A DNA stretch of 64,000 bases, taken from the IMG/VR virus record IMGVR_UViG_3300042386_000659, positions 1 through 64,000 of that record. The stretch is one strand, 5' to 3'. Below, piece after piece: positions 1-8,070 of the stretch. The first letter of the stretch is position 1; every line of letters begins with the position of its first letter. The notes below the pieces were generated by a model that worked only from the letters and a program-made list of their open reading frames with translations, was not told the origin of the DNA and did no database searches. This stretch comes from a virus. The position numbers were made by a program, and so were the translations under genes.

Positions 1-120
1 CTTAATGTTGTTTGGCAAACTATTTCCCATGGGTGGGTTTCCCCAGTAATGTTTGTATTACGGTTCAGGGATTATAGACGTATCACATCAGGACCGTATA
101 AAAGTATTATAAGTATACTC

Positions 121-137
121 GGGGACCTTCGGTCCCC
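121..137. repeat. Perfect GC-rich hairpin, copy 1
   Basis: GGGGACC and GGTCCCC form a 7-bp stem around a TTC loop, followed by TTCA. The same hairpin recurs about 50 bp downstream. There is no long T-run on either side, so it is not a textbook intrinsic terminator. It could be a structured RNA or a processing site. Confidence 0.6.
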
Positions 138-168
138 TTCATCCCGTATTACGAATGTTTCATTATAC

Positions 169-187
169 GGGGGACCTTCGGTCCCCC
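169..187. repeat. Perfect GC-rich hairpin, copy 2
   Basis: GGGGGACC and GGTCCCCC form an 8-bp stem around a TTC loop. It is the same element as at 121-137 with one extra G-C pair, and it is also followed by TTCA. The repetition argues against chance. Confidence 0.6.
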
Positions 188-600
188 TTCAGGGTTCCAC
201 GTGGAACCTAATGTATGACAGATTAATATAATATATAAAGGGTTATACTAAGACGTTGTATGACATCCTGAAGGGAGGACTCGAAGAGTCCGACCGTAAT
301 AATATAATGATATTAGGGGTATATTCTGGTAGAAAAAATAAAATGGTCTGTGATTCGCTCACGGGTCAATCCCAGTGAACATTCCTAGTAAGTGGGAGAA
401 AGTGGGGAATTGTGGATAAATTATACTAGAACCCAAATATGGGATAGAAAAAGATAGTTTTAGATATATTAATTGATCACGATAAAACAGACAGGAAAAA
501 GTGGGGTTTTTAGGGGTATAAACAGGAAAAAATTCGGGGTAAAATAAAACCCCTATAGAGGGGTTCTGAGGGGTAATTTTATAGGGGGTAATTGTCGGTC

Positions 601-617
601 GGGAGACGATGTCTCCC
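601..617 (-). terminator. Hairpin after the first minus-strand gene
   Basis: GGGAGAC and GTCTCCC form an inverted repeat about 24 bp beyond the stop of the 641-1705 gene. There is no clear U-run on the minus-strand transcript, so the terminator role is tentative. A second hairpin with an AACCCC stem follows at about 548-566. Confidence 0.35.
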
Positions 618-640
618 TCCCTTCAGGGACAATAAAAATA

Positions 641-1705
641 TTACGCCACCTGTTTAACCAAATTACCATCCCCTGTTTCAATAAAATATATCTCTTTAAA
701 ATATTCAGTATCGTTAGACTTCATTCCTTTTAAATCTGTTATTCCACCAAGTCCATATACCCTATTCCATGAAGGAAATACCGTACCTTCTTTAACATCT
801 CCGTAACCTTTCAACACTAAGAATCCTTTTTTTGCATTAACCCTTTCGTTATATTCAATACATAACTTATTATATTCATCGTTGTTTTTAATAAAACTAC
901 CTTCCCAATTTCTATAGTCCATTTTTTTATTACACATATGAAATAGTTCCATACTTCTTTCATTAGTTAATTCCCAATTACTTAAAATTTTAGATAATGT
1001 ATCGGGTTTATTAAATTGGTCTCTTAATCCACATTTAATTTTATAAAAATATTCTATTAAGTGTTCAAAATCATTACCATTTAATTGATTAATACTCTTC
1101 AATAAATCATGTTTTTCGGAATTCTTTTTAATATTAATAGATTTATGAATAAATTCGTTTCCTTTATTGTTTTCAGTACTACCGTTAGTATCTGACATTT
1201 TAAAGTTACTATATAAATCCTCACATTTTACACAATAGAATTCTGGTTTAAAATCATTTTCACAATCAATAAAACAAATAAGATAGAAGTTAATATCCTG
1301 CCACGGTCTAATGTTCTTTATATTAAAACTCTTATTAGATGGACTAAGGTATGAGGATTTCACTTCACCATATTGGGTTAGTGTTTTAACTAAATCTAAA
1401 TTTTCTTTGTTATATCTAATTGTACTTTCATATCCGTTCCATGTGTAGTAGGTTAGTTGGTCGTCATTTATATGTGGATATGAGATTAGGAAATCACCCT
1501 GGTCTGATGTTGATTTCATTTCATCACATAATATTCCCAATTCTTGTATAATCTTCCTTTGTATATGTGTACCATATGACGCTGGATCACATTTATATAT
1601 CTTTAGGATAAAGTTATTAAACGATAATTGGTAATCTGAATTAGATACTACGTTCCTATTATTGAACTTATCTATTGCTTCTTTAAGTAATTCTTGGTTT
1701 ATCAT
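641..1705 (-). CDS. Possible PD-(D/E)XK nuclease, restriction-endonuclease-like
   Basis: This 354-residue protein is not confidently recognised. After an N-terminal helical region it shows DQGDFLI (about residue 68) and GEVKSS (about 113). That spacing fits the D...(E)xK signature of PD-(D/E)XK nucleases. The following IRPWQDINFYLICF resembles the helix-strand after the catalytic lysine in some type II restriction enzymes. A Cys pair (YCVKCE) lies near 180. No methyltransferase is adjacent. A host-type promoter lies upstream in the gap before the next gene. It could equally be an unrelated phage protein. Confidence 0.4.
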   Translation of the reverse strand: MINQELLKEAIDKFNNRNVVSNSDYQLSFNNFILKIYKCDPASYGTHIQRKIIQELGILCDEMKSTSDQGDFLISYPHINDDQLTYYTWNGYESTIRYNKENLDLVKTLTQYGEVKSSYLSPSNKSFNIKNIRPWQDINFYLICFIDCENDFKPEFYCVKCEDLYSNFKMSDTNGSTENNKGNEFIHKSINIKKNSEKHDLLKSINQLNGNDFEHLIEYFYKIKCGLRDQFNKPDTLSKILSNWELTNERSMELFHMCNKKMDYRNWEGSFIKNNDEYNKLCIEYNERVNAKKGFLVLKGYGDVKEGTVFPSWNRVYGLGGITDLKGMKSNDTEYFKEIYFIETGDGNLVKQVA

Positions 1706-1729
1706 GGTGTTATTTTATAAATGTTCCCC

Positions 1730-1760
1730 CAAAGGTATAGTATGTTTTGGTATATTCCAA
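1730..1760 (-). promoter_or_regulatory. Bacteroidota-type promoter for the 641-1705 gene
   Basis: On the minus strand a TTG (1758-1760, within TTTGGAATATACC) is followed after 20 bp by TACCTTTG (1730-1737). This matches the Bacteroidota -33/-7 pattern TTG...TANNTTTG. The leader to the ATG is about 24 nt. Confidence 0.65.
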
Positions 1761-1762
1761 AT

Positions 1763-2023
1763 TTATCTTAGTATTCTATCTATAAAGTTCTTAATTGGAT
1801 TCTTTTTCTTTGTTAACTCCCCAGCTAATTGAATAATATACTCCTGATAGAGTTGTTCATCAAAGACATTCACCACCATGGACCGATTTAACTCCATTAG
1901 GTCCCTGATTGTTAAATCATATACATCTCTCTTCATAATCACCGTGTCATTGTAGAACTTATAGGTGATGGTTACAGGTGTGGTCTTATGGATATCATCC
2001 ATGAATGGTTTCTTTCTTCTCAT
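1763..2023 (-). CDS. Hypothetical small protein
   Basis: The 86-residue product is not recognised. It starts with a basic stretch (MRRKKPF) and has no membrane segment or Cys cluster. A strong host-type promoter ends only 4 nt before the ATG, so the message is probably leaderless and this gene is the first of its transcript. It is followed by a short gap holding the promoter of the next gene. Confidence 0.6.
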   Translation of the reverse strand: MRRKKPFMDDIHKTTPVTITYKFYNDTVIMKRDVYDLTIRDLMELNRSMVVNVFDEQLYQEYIIQLAGELTKKKNPIKNFIDRILR

Positions 2024-2027
2024 ACCA

Positions 2028-2058
2028 CAAAGATATATTATATTCTAGTATATTCCAA
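2028..2058 (-). promoter_or_regulatory. Bacteroidota-type promoter, leaderless layout
   Basis: On the minus strand TTGGAATATAC (TTG at 2056-2058) lies 20 bp from TATCTTTG (2028-2035). The sequence continues TGGTATG straight into the start codon of the 1763-2023 gene. The predicted transcription start falls at or next to the ATG. Confidence 0.7.
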
Positions 2059-2116
2059 ATATATTTTTCTGTCCTCCGGAATCCCCGTTCGCAGTTATAT
2101 TTTAAATTGGACACTC

Positions 2117-2698
2117 TTAAATTAGGGTCTTTACTATTCTTACCTTCTTCTTGGGACTATAGAAATAATCCTTTAGTATTTGATTGGGTATCTCTGTTAT
2201 TCCCACGGAATTCATGATTTCCATTAACAAATCCAAGTTATGTTCCATAAACACATCCTCGTAATAGTAAATCTTACCCCTATGATATTGCATTAAATCC
2301 TCCGATTGGTCTGCTAATGCCTTAATATACTCCGTGGGTATGTTTGTTAAGTCGTATTCCCTTCTATTGTGCCAACTTTTAAAGTTATCCCCTTTATATG
2401 AATGTGCTGCGTGACTCTCCGCCTGTTCCCACTTATTCCTTCTATCCATCACAATAACCTTATCAAAGGTCTGATACACCCAATCATATGGGAAAACCTT
2501 ATGGTTAACCGTATTATTTAATAACTCCTTTACAAGAACATTGGGGGCGTTTTCAATAAGATTCATCTCATGCCCTCTTTGAAATCGACCGAATGGTTCA
2601 TTTAAACATGTATAGTATCTTGGTAGACACAAACTCATCATATCAAATAGTGAGGTTGTTCCAGATCTACCTATGGATGATATTATACATATCTTCAT
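2117..2698 (-). CDS. Sulfotransferase-like P-loop protein
   Basis: The N-terminus SSIGRSGTTSLFDMM (residues 6-20) matches the PAPS 5'-phosphosulfate-binding loop of the sulfotransferase superfamily, and NEPFGR follows as expected. The 193-residue length is short for the family but seen in phage members. The likely reaction is sulfate transfer from PAPS to a sugar or lipid, by family knowledge only. Its start overlaps the stop of the membrane protein upstream (ATGA). Another sulfotransferase-like gene lies beyond that, and a GT2 and an LpxH-like gene are nearby. This suggests surface or glycan modification. Confidence 0.6.
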   Translation of the reverse strand: MKICIISSIGRSGTTSLFDMMSLCLPRYYTCLNEPFGRFQRGHEMNLIENAPNVLVKELLNNTVNHKVFPYDWVYQTFDKVIVMDRRNKWEQAESHAAHSYKGDNFKSWHNRREYDLTNIPTEYIKALADQSEDLMQYHRGKIYYYEDVFMEHNLDLLMEIMNSVGITEIPNQILKDYFYSPKKKVRIVKTLI

Positions 2699-3018
2699 AT
2701 ACGTTGGGTTAACTCTTGTAGAATGTACGAGAACTTATATCCTGCGAATGCACCAAGTGCTGATGGGATGGGGAACACTATGAGTTTACCAAGGTCTGTT
2801 ACGTATTTGGGGCGATTTACTATCCTCCCCATAAAAAAATAGTATATCAGATATCCGAATAGAACCATAAGATCCGCTCGGGTGGCAATGAATACAACAA
2901 TCGTTGCACCAAGGAATCCAAATATAAAGTTATCCCTTACACCCTCCCATACTTCCATGGTGGATGCTTCATTCCATTCCTTTACAATCTTTGCAAAGGG
3001 TTTCTTTCTTTTAATCAT
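2695..3018 (-). CDS. Small membrane protein
   Basis: The 107-residue product has a basic N-terminus (IKRKKPF) and about three hydrophobic segments: near 30-46 (FIFGFLGATIVVFIA), 50-64 (LMVLFGYLIYYFF) and 80-95. It sits translationally coupled between two sulfotransferase-like genes, sharing ATGA or a single base with each. That suggests a joint role, perhaps as a membrane anchor or partner. The family is not recognised. Confidence 0.65.
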   Translation of the reverse strand: MIKRKKPFAKIVKEWNEASTMEVWEGVRDNFIFGFLGATIVVFIATRADLMVLFGYLIYYFFMGRIVNRPKYVTDLGKLIVFPIPSALGAFAGYKFSYILQELTQRI

Positions 3019-3704
3019 TATCTATTTTTTGATGATACCAAATCTACAATTGTTTCGTTTAAATTTTTAATCTTTTCGTTTAAATTATCGATAACTAAAT
3101 CTTTTTGTTTAACAATTTCTTCTAAGATAGTGGTTTTATTATATGCTAAATCATATGTAATATATACTGTTTTATCCATTATGTGAAATCTACTTTTCTT
3201 GAGGTCAGTATTTAATTTTGAAGTAGATTTAAAACCCATATACTTCTCTATCTTTTCCTGACCTGTCCCATATAAAAATAATTCTTCATATGTAACTAAT
3301 ATACCAACACCTATATTCCTTATTACATCGTTGGATTCATCATAACCTATTTTTTTATTCCATATTTCATTATGGTGTTTTCTCAAAAAGGCTTCATCTA
3401 TAATATATTTTTCCTTACCCCTCTGGTGATATTTTTGTTTTTCTTCTGCCCACACAGCACTCTCAGCGGTTAGTGTTGTATTTTCCCGAATTAACCTTAT
3501 TACGTAATCGTATCCATCGGTGATAAAATCTGATGATAAATCTCCTTTAATAGATGATGGATGTCTTTTAATAATATAGTTATCGACCACCGAAGTGTCC
3601 TTATCTTCATTTTCGTAGATGGTTTTTAAGTCAAATTCCTCACCTAACCAATCTATTAATGAATGTGAACCACATCTCCCCTTTGCAATTATTAGAATTT
3701 TCAT
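3018..3704 (-). CDS. Sulfotransferase-like P-loop protein, long form
   Basis: The N-terminal IIAKGRCGSHSLIDWL resembles the PAPS-binding loop of sulfotransferases with a GRCGSHSL core. The 228-residue protein ends in a helical, probably coiled-coil segment (about 195-225). It is a divergent relative of the gene at 2117-2698, with the small membrane gene between them in one operon. Substrate unknown. A generic P-loop role is the alternative. Confidence 0.55.
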   Translation of the reverse strand: MKILIIAKGRCGSHSLIDWLGEEFDLKTIYENEDKDTSVVDNYIIKRHPSSIKGDLSSDFITDGYDYVIRLIRENTTLTAESAVWAEEKQKYHQRGKEKYIIDEAFLRKHHNEIWNKKIGYDESNDVIRNIGVGILVTYEELFLYGTGQEKIEKYMGFKSTSKLNTDLKKSRFHIMDKTVYITYDLAYNKTTILEEIVKQKDLVIDNLNEKIKNLNETIVDLVSSKNR

Positions 3705-3713
3705 ATAATTTTT

Positions 3714-3809
3714 TTATCTCTTTTTTGTGATGTGGTCGATTATCATTACAATAATAGTCAATCCTATTACAATTGTAAATGATATCATGACAGGAAATAT
3801 TGTTCCCAT
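3714..3809 (-). CDS. Very small single-pass membrane protein
   Basis: A 31-residue frame between two clear genes. It has one strongly hydrophobic helix (ISFTIVIGLTIVMII) followed by a positive tail (HITKKR). The stop lies 9 bp before the next gene's start, and its start lies 2 bp after the upstream GT2 gene. This spacing is typical of the operon and supports translation. Function unknown. Confidence 0.5.
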   Translation of the reverse strand: MGTIFPVMISFTIVIGLTIIVMIIDHITKKR

Positions 3810-3810
3810 A

Positions 3811-4527
3811 TTAATTCCAGTAGTTATGATGATGTTTGAAGAACTCTGGGTTCTTTCTGTTTATGTAACTCTTAATCATTATCTTGAACATCCATAATAC
3901 TCCTTTGGATTTAAATCTTCTGGATGATGTATATGTTCCTTCTATGTTTACCACCTTAAAGTTATTTGATTTTACCTTCTGTGATATTGAATAATCCTCG
4001 GCGAATAGTTCCTGTGGGTTATATCCCCCAACTTCCCAATAGGATTCCGTCTTCCATAGTTGAAATCCCCCTATGGCAAATGGTGAACCGATTAAGGTAG
4101 ATAGTGATTGTAGGATATCGAATACCCTGAACACCCATCTGTATGGATAGTCTGTACTGAATGGAACTGTTACCAAATCCTTCTTATGAGATAAACACTC
4201 CTCAATAATCTTTGGATTGGTTAATAAAATGTCCGCATCCAAGAATAACATATACGGAGTTGTTACCAACATACTTCCATTTAATCTTCCTTCTGCTGGA
4301 TATCCCCCTTTGATTACCGTAATCTTTAATAAGTGTTTGAACTCTAATTGCGCTTTCTTAATCCATAGTATGGAATCATTATTATCTGATACATCAGCAA
4401 TGATTACTCTTACCCCATCGATATGGTTTTGTCTTGATATGTACTGAATGCAATTGTATAAGATTACTCCCTCGTTCTTTGACGGGATTACTATTGTTAA
4501 TCTCTTATTTAATGACCTTATATTCAT
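3811..4527 (-). CDS. Family 2 glycosyltransferase
   Basis: A GT-A fold transferase of 238 residues. It starts LTIVIPSKNEGVILYNCI, the usual GT2 nucleotide-sugar strand. The metal-binding DxD region is LFLDADILL (about 95-103), and the ED motif is LFAEDYSIS (about 176). It would move a sugar from a nucleotide sugar to a lipid- or glycan-type acceptor at the cytoplasmic face. The 5' end overlaps the phosphoesterase gene by 23 bp. The acceptor cannot be told from sequence. Confidence 0.8.
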   Translation of the reverse strand: MNIRSLNKRLTIVIPSKNEGVILYNCIQYISRQNHIDGVRVIIADVSDNNDSILWIKKAQLEFKHLLKITVIKGGYPAEGRLNGSMLVTTPYMLFLDADILLTNPKIIEECLSHKKDLVTVPFSTDYPYRWVFRVFDILQSLSTLIGSPFAIGGFQLWKTESYWEVGGYNPQELFAEDYSISQKVKSNNFKVVNIEGTYTSSRRFKSKGVLWMFKIMIKSYINRKNPEFFKHHHNYWN

Positions 4528-5194
4528 CGTTGTTGTATATTATATAACTATTGTTTTCAATCCAATCCCCGCAGTTCATGTATCTTATACCATCAATCAT
4601 TCTATCCTCAGGATGATGAATGTGTCCAGATATCACGGTTGTGCAGCGATGTTTCTTGGCTTGTCTGGTTAACTCCACCTCATATTGTGTTATAAACTTC
4701 ACCGCCTCTTTAACTTTATCCTTTAAAAACTTGGATAATGATCTCTTCATCCCCAATTTCTTAAGTCTTCTATCAATTGATATTGCCATATCATATCCAA
4801 TTGAACCAAGAACACCTAACCATTTTAATTTAACTACACCATCATAAAGATCACCATGAGTAATAAAAGTATTTTTCCATATATACTCATTATGAATTTC
4901 AATGTTTCCAAAAGAAAATTCACCATATTCCCTTAGAAATTCATCATGATTCCCCGGTATGTATATTACCTTTGTCCCATTCTTTGAATGTGATAATATC
5001 TTTCTTAATACGTTTGTGTGTGATTGTGGCCAACGGAACTTCCTTTTCAGTAACCATCCGTCAATTATATCCCCAACTAAGAATAGATATTCGGGTTGGT
5101 ATTGTTTGAGAATGTTTAGGACCTCATTTGCGTTGGAACCTTTTGAACCCAGATGAACATCTGAGATAAATAATGCTTGTATCTTCATTCTCAT
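4505..5194 (-). CDS. Calcineurin-like phosphoesterase, LpxH-like
   Basis: All metallophosphoesterase blocks are present: SDVHLGS (about 10), VGDIIDGW (about 40), GNHDEF (about 81), THGD (about 112) and SGHIHHPE (about 188). The order and the GDIIDGW block resemble UDP-2,3-diacylglucosamine hydrolase of lipid A synthesis. Substrate assignment remains inference, since phage homologues may hydrolyse other phosphoesters. Translation may begin at the second Met (5188), because a TATTTATG box overlaps the first ATG. Downstream it overlaps the GT2 gene, consistent with envelope or glycan chemistry. Confidence 0.8.
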   Translation of the reverse strand: MRMKIQALFISDVHLGSKGSNANEVLNILKQYQPEYLFLVGDIIDGWLLKRKFRWPQSHTNVLRKILSHSKNGTKVIYIPGNHDEFLREYGEFSFGNIEIHNEYIWKNTFITHGDLYDGVVKLKWLGVLGSIGYDMAISIDRRLKKLGMKRSLSKFLKDKVKEAVKFITQYEVELTRQAKKHRCTTVISGHIHHPEDRMIDGIRYMNCGDWIENNSYIIYNNDEYKVIK

Positions 5195-5275
5195 AAATAG
5201 TACACCCGAATAAGAACGGAGGTTAAAATATTATTGCCAACTTCCGAGATTGTCACGTTTTTACTTCCGACTTTG

Positions 5276-5764
5276 TCATTTATTAATACTTAAAAATATT
5301 GTGTAAACTAATCTTCCGTTGTTAATATTATCTCCGAACGATTCTTTAATTGAATGTCGTATGGTTGCAGGATATATGGTTAGTCTGTTATATACGTTCT
5401 CCACATAATCTATCTCCTCATTATTATCATTATAGAATATGGTTCCCGAATTTAATGGTGGGTTTGGTGTTAGGTATAGTACACCCGCGTAGTCAAATAT
5501 ACCATCCGTATGTATGGTATTCAACATATTCTCATTTAATGTGTAATGAAAAAAACATCTTAGATTTGAACCAATAAACTTAGGGTCAATCTCATTTAGT
5601 TTATTACGTATCAACTCATTTAATTCAATATCAACCATATTGGTACATAAGCACCTGAAACCTTTCCAACCAGGAGAGTCGGGTAATGCTTTGGTGTAAT
5701 CCAATTCCAAACCCTCTTCCCTAATTCTTTCTGGTTCCTCTAAAAAGTTATCTATTATTATCAT
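5276..5764 (-). CDS. 2-oxoglutarate/Fe(II)-dependent oxygenase (P4H-like)
   Basis: The 162-residue protein shows the double-stranded beta-helix iron triad: HTDG (about 84-87), then YPATIRHSI with the distal His (about 136), and an Arg in NNGRLVYT for 2-oxoglutarate. AGVLYLTPNPPLNSGT is typical of the prolyl-4-hydroxylase-like group. It probably hydroxylates a protein or small molecule. Similar small oxygenases are common in T4-like marine phages. It stands alone, with 10-80 bp gaps on either side. Confidence 0.75.
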   Translation of the reverse strand: MIIIDNFLEEPERIREEGLELDYTKALPDSPGWKGFRCLCTNMVDIELNELIRNKLNEIDPKFIGSNLRCFFHYTLNENMLNTIHTDGIFDYAGVLYLTPNPPLNSGTIFYNDNNEEIDYVENVYNRLTIYPATIRHSIKESFGDNINNGRLVYTIFLSINK

Positions 5765-5773
5765 AAATTATTT

Positions 5774-6253
5774 TTATATTATATCAGGGAAGTTCCACAT
5801 TGGGTGGTCGGGAAATATTCTATTACCTTCCACCGTATCTCCATCCTCAATATGTCTAAACATCATATGTTTGTATGGTTGAGAACTAATTGGGTCAAAC
5901 ATAATTGAGGACACATCAGAGAAGACAAAATCATCTGTGTTATAGTATTCCACATCCCTTTCAGTATACACTCTTCTTCTTCTATTACACTCCAAATATC
6001 CTCTATTCCACAAATTACGTCTTGTTCTATCACGATATGGATTAACCACACCGACAATACGACCATCTTCCCATCCTTGAATAAAAGAATCCATTTCTTG
6101 TAGTGTTGCGCCTCTTAAATCCTGTGGTAACATATTCCAATGACGATGTGATATTCCTTCTGGTGGTGCATGTGTTATCTGCAACGGAATATATGGTGCA
6201 TGCAACTCATTACTATATGTGTATCCGTTAAGTAGTTTAAATGGTTTTATCAT
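5774..6253 (-). CDS. Tagged small protein with RMF/CrpP-like motif
   Basis: The 159-residue protein begins MIKPFKLLNGYTYS, a variant of the FKFFxG N-terminal tag shared across this region. Residues about 54-90 read IQGWEDGR...VVNPY...LWNRGYLECNRRRR. That resembles ribosome modulation factor and CrpP (G..AG...NPY....W..G...). The rest is unrecognised. Its start overlaps the stop of the next gene (ATGA), which carries the same two features. If RMF-like it could bind ribosomes, but this is inference from a short motif. Confidence 0.5.
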   Translation of the reverse strand: MIKPFKLLNGYTYSNELHAPYIPLQITHAPPEGISHRHWNMLPQDLRGATLQEMDSFIQGWEDGRIVGVVNPYRDRTRRNLWNRGYLECNRRRRVYTERDVEYYNTDDFVFSDVSSIMFDPISSQPYKHMMFRHIEDGDTVEGNRIFPDHPMWNFPDII

Positions 6254-6552
6254 ACGTATCTTCTTGTTGATGTTCTTCTTGTGTTAAAACAATCCAAATA
6301 ACCCATTTCCCACGCAGTATGTAATGAATATATTAGTTCTTCTCTATTACCGTATGGGTTATTATATATTTCCTCACCTCTTTCACATGCTCTCCACCCC
6401 TGTAGGAATATACTACGAAGTTCTGGTGTGTCATATTCTTGACGAGTTGGTACTTGACTATTGGGTAATCTTCTTAATCTACCATTGGTAATAATAGTAT
6501 TAACCCTACTTTTCTTGGTCAGTCCGTGAAAAAATTTAAATAGGCTTACCAT
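6250..6552 (-). CDS. Tagged small protein with RMF/CrpP-like motif
   Basis: The 100-residue product begins MVSLFKFFHGLTKKS (FKFFxG tag). Residues about 50-90 contain FLQGWRACERGEE..NNPYGN.......AWEMGYLDCFNTRR, the same pattern as the neighbour at 5774-6253. This GW...G...NPY...W..GY core resembles the RMF/CrpP fold. A basic tail follows. It overlaps the upstream gene by 17 bp. Two adjacent paralogous domains suggest duplication. Confidence 0.5.
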   Translation of the reverse strand: MVSLFKFFHGLTKKSRVNTIITNGRLRRLPNSQVPTRQEYDTPELRSIFLQGWRACERGEEIYNNPYGNREELIYSLHTAWEMGYLDCFNTRRTSTRRYV

Positions 6553-6799
6553 CTTCTTCCCATTCTTTAATGTTTCTTAATATTGTTTCCGTTAATTCTT
6601 TTGTTTTATCATCCAATAGTTTCATCATTTCAATATCTTTTGGATTTGTTTCATCCCACGCAGCTTCTTCTCTTGCACCTGATTCATGAATAACATTGTT
6701 AATCATGAACCAACACGACATTTTAATTCTTGTTTCCAACGATGTTTCTTTTAACAACTCACTTATAGTGTTTGATAAAATCTTTCTTGCTTTTGCCAT
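6536..6799 (-). CDS. Hypothetical helical protein
   Basis: The 87-residue product is mostly charged helix (LLDDKTKELTETILRNIKEWEEDG) with no known motif and no FKFF tag. It overlaps the tagged gene downstream by 17 bp and follows the upstream tagged gene by 1 bp, so it belongs to the same operon. Function unknown. Confidence 0.6.
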   Translation of the reverse strand: MAKARKILSNTISELLKETSLETRIKMSCWFMINNVIHESGAREEAAWDETNPKDIEMMKLLDDKTKELTETILRNIKEWEEDGKPI

Positions 6800-6800
6800 A

Positions 6801-7205
6801 TTATCCTCTTCTTTGTAAATTAACTAATGGGACACTTACTCTATAATTTTCAGTATTCCCGTCTCTTGTAATTAAATAAACTATGTGAAACATTCCACCA
6901 ATATTAATTCCACTAACAATCTTTAGTAATGGATAACCATCAGGTTCAAATACGTGCATTTGGTATCCCCTCCAAGGTAAACGAAGGTTCATACGTCTCC
7001 TTACAATATTAATAACATGACCGTCGTGGTTGAGTTGTGGTATTGATATATAACTTGCAGGAACATAGTTCGGGTCTCTTACTGTTTGAGAAACTGTGTT
7101 TATTAAATCTTGTGCAATAGTTCTCCCCGACATTCTTCTTGAAATAGGAAGTGTGTATTCATCACTATATGTGTATCCTTTAAGTAGTTTAAATGGTTTT
7201 ATCAT
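6801..7205 (-). CDS. Tagged small protein
   Basis: The 134-residue protein starts MIKPFKLLKGYTYSDE, almost the same leader as the 5774-6253 product, although the bodies differ. Residues 20-134 are beta-rich (YLITRDGNTENYRVSVPLVNL) and unrecognised. The shared leader on unrelated bodies is the main clue and points to a common targeting or binding signal. Confidence 0.6.
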   Translation of the reverse strand: MIKPFKLLKGYTYSDEYTLPISRRMSGRTIAQDLINTVSQTVRDPNYVPASYISIPQLNHDGHVINIVRRRMNLRLPWRGYQMHVFEPDGYPLLKIVSGINIGGMFHIVYLITRDGNTENYRVSVPLVNLQRRG

Positions 7206-7206
7206 A

Positions 7207-7458
7207 TTATACGTTTGGGTATTTTAAAAACCATTGAGCAAATTTATATAACAACCGAATCGTTGCAACAATAATAAACATTGGTGCTGTCACAAACCAA
7301 CTCAATGAAAAGAATAGATAAGCCTCAGCATTATTTTTATAGTCATCATAGTCAGGTTCGTGTGGCGGATCATAATCAATCTCCATTTTCTTACCATATA
7401 ACTTTAAGAATGTTAGTGTTAGGATAAATCCTATTATGTAAATTAAAATGTAAATCAT
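7207..7458 (-). CDS. Small two-pass membrane protein
   Basis: The 83-residue product has a hydrophobic N-terminal helix (IYILIYIIGFILTLTF), an acidic-aromatic linker (DYDPPHEPDYDDY) and a second helix (about 50-70). It lies between tagged genes with 1-bp spacing. It lacks the tag and is not recognised. Confidence 0.65.
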   Translation of the reverse strand: MIYILIYIIGFILTLTFLKLYGKKMEIDYDPPHEPDYDDYKNNAEAYLFFSLSWFVTAPMFIIVATIRLLYKFAQWFLKYPNV

Positions 7459-7459
7459 A

Positions 7460-7684
7460 TTATCTTCTGTTTAATTGTCTACCCGCAGCAGATGGTGTGT
7501 TTAAATAACATTTATAAGTCATATAACAACTAAATCCAGTTTCCTGCTTGAGAAACTTAAACTCATTATTATACATGTTCATTACGATACAATAATACCC
7601 TTGGAATATAAAAGATGAACCAACCATAAGTCTACATTTATCTTTGTAAGGATTCTTCTGAAAGAACTTGAATTCATTTACCAT
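7460..7684 (-). CDS. Tagged Cys-rich small protein
   Basis: The start at 7684 is chosen because it places the tag MVNEFKFFQKN at the N-terminus and gives only a 7-bp overlap with the upstream gene. A longer frame from 7804 would run deep into that gene. The 74-residue product has a second tag-like segment inside (NNEFKFLKQ, about 40) and four Cys (about 17, 32, 53, 59). Function unknown. Confidence 0.55.
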   Translation of the reverse strand: MVNEFKFFQKNPYKDKCRLMVGSSFIFQGYYCIVMNMYNNEFKFLKQETGFSCYMTYKCYLNTPSAAGRQLNRR

Positions 7685-8070
7685 ATACTTAGTATTTTGG
7701 CGATTCCGATGATTGTGACCATTGTTAACAATATGCTCACAACAACAATACCAATAGGTTCTAACCTCCAACTTTCTTGAAGAACTATCTTTACCTTCGT
7801 CCAAAACTTTGGGTTAACGGTTGTTACCGTTGTTGCTTGAAATAATCTTATTGGGTTATCATTTAAATCTCTCGAATCGTTAGTCATTTGTAATCTTCTT
7901 AAGATATCTTGATGTCTCTCCGGTGTGCCCAACCTACCTCTTAGTATTTCCCTTCTAACATTAATATGACCTTCAGGTGTATCATTATTGAGTGATGCGG
8001 TTGCATAAGTTTCTCCATCCATCACATTCAATGTTCCAACATAACCCCTGAAAAAAACGAACTTAGTCAT
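7678..8070 (-). CDS. Tagged tail-anchored membrane protein
   Basis: The 130-residue product starts MTKFVFFRGYVGT, an FKFFRG variant. A soluble, Arg-rich middle follows. A C-terminal hydrophobic helix (IGIVVVSILLTMVTIIGIA, about 105-123) suggests tail anchoring in the inner membrane, with the tag cytoplasmic. It overlaps its neighbours by a few bases on both sides. Confidence 0.6.
   Translation of the reverse strand: MTKFVFFRGYVGTLNVMDGETYATASLNNDTPEGHINVRREILRGRLGTPERHQDILRRLQMTNDSRDLNDNPIRLFQATTVTTVNPKFWTKVKIVLQESWRLEPIGIVVVSILLTMVTIIGIAKILSIW

Larger units (their letters stand above)
1..640. other. Non-coding left region with GC-rich hairpins
   Basis: No convincing gene is seen. A 60-codon open frame at 49-231 runs through two perfect hairpins and is probably chance. 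The region holds two near-identical inverted repeats (121-137 and 169-187), a weaker one at 276-290, a hairpin with an AACCCC stem at about 548-566, and one at 601-617 close to the 3' end of the first minus-strand gene. G-rich runs such as GTGGGG recur. It could be a transcription-termination zone or a boundary between gene blocks. Confidence 0.6.

Noticed and set aside
49-231. 60-codon plus-strand frame at the left edge
   Set aside because: It runs through two perfect hairpins, has no family-like composition and no ribosome context, so it is probably chance.
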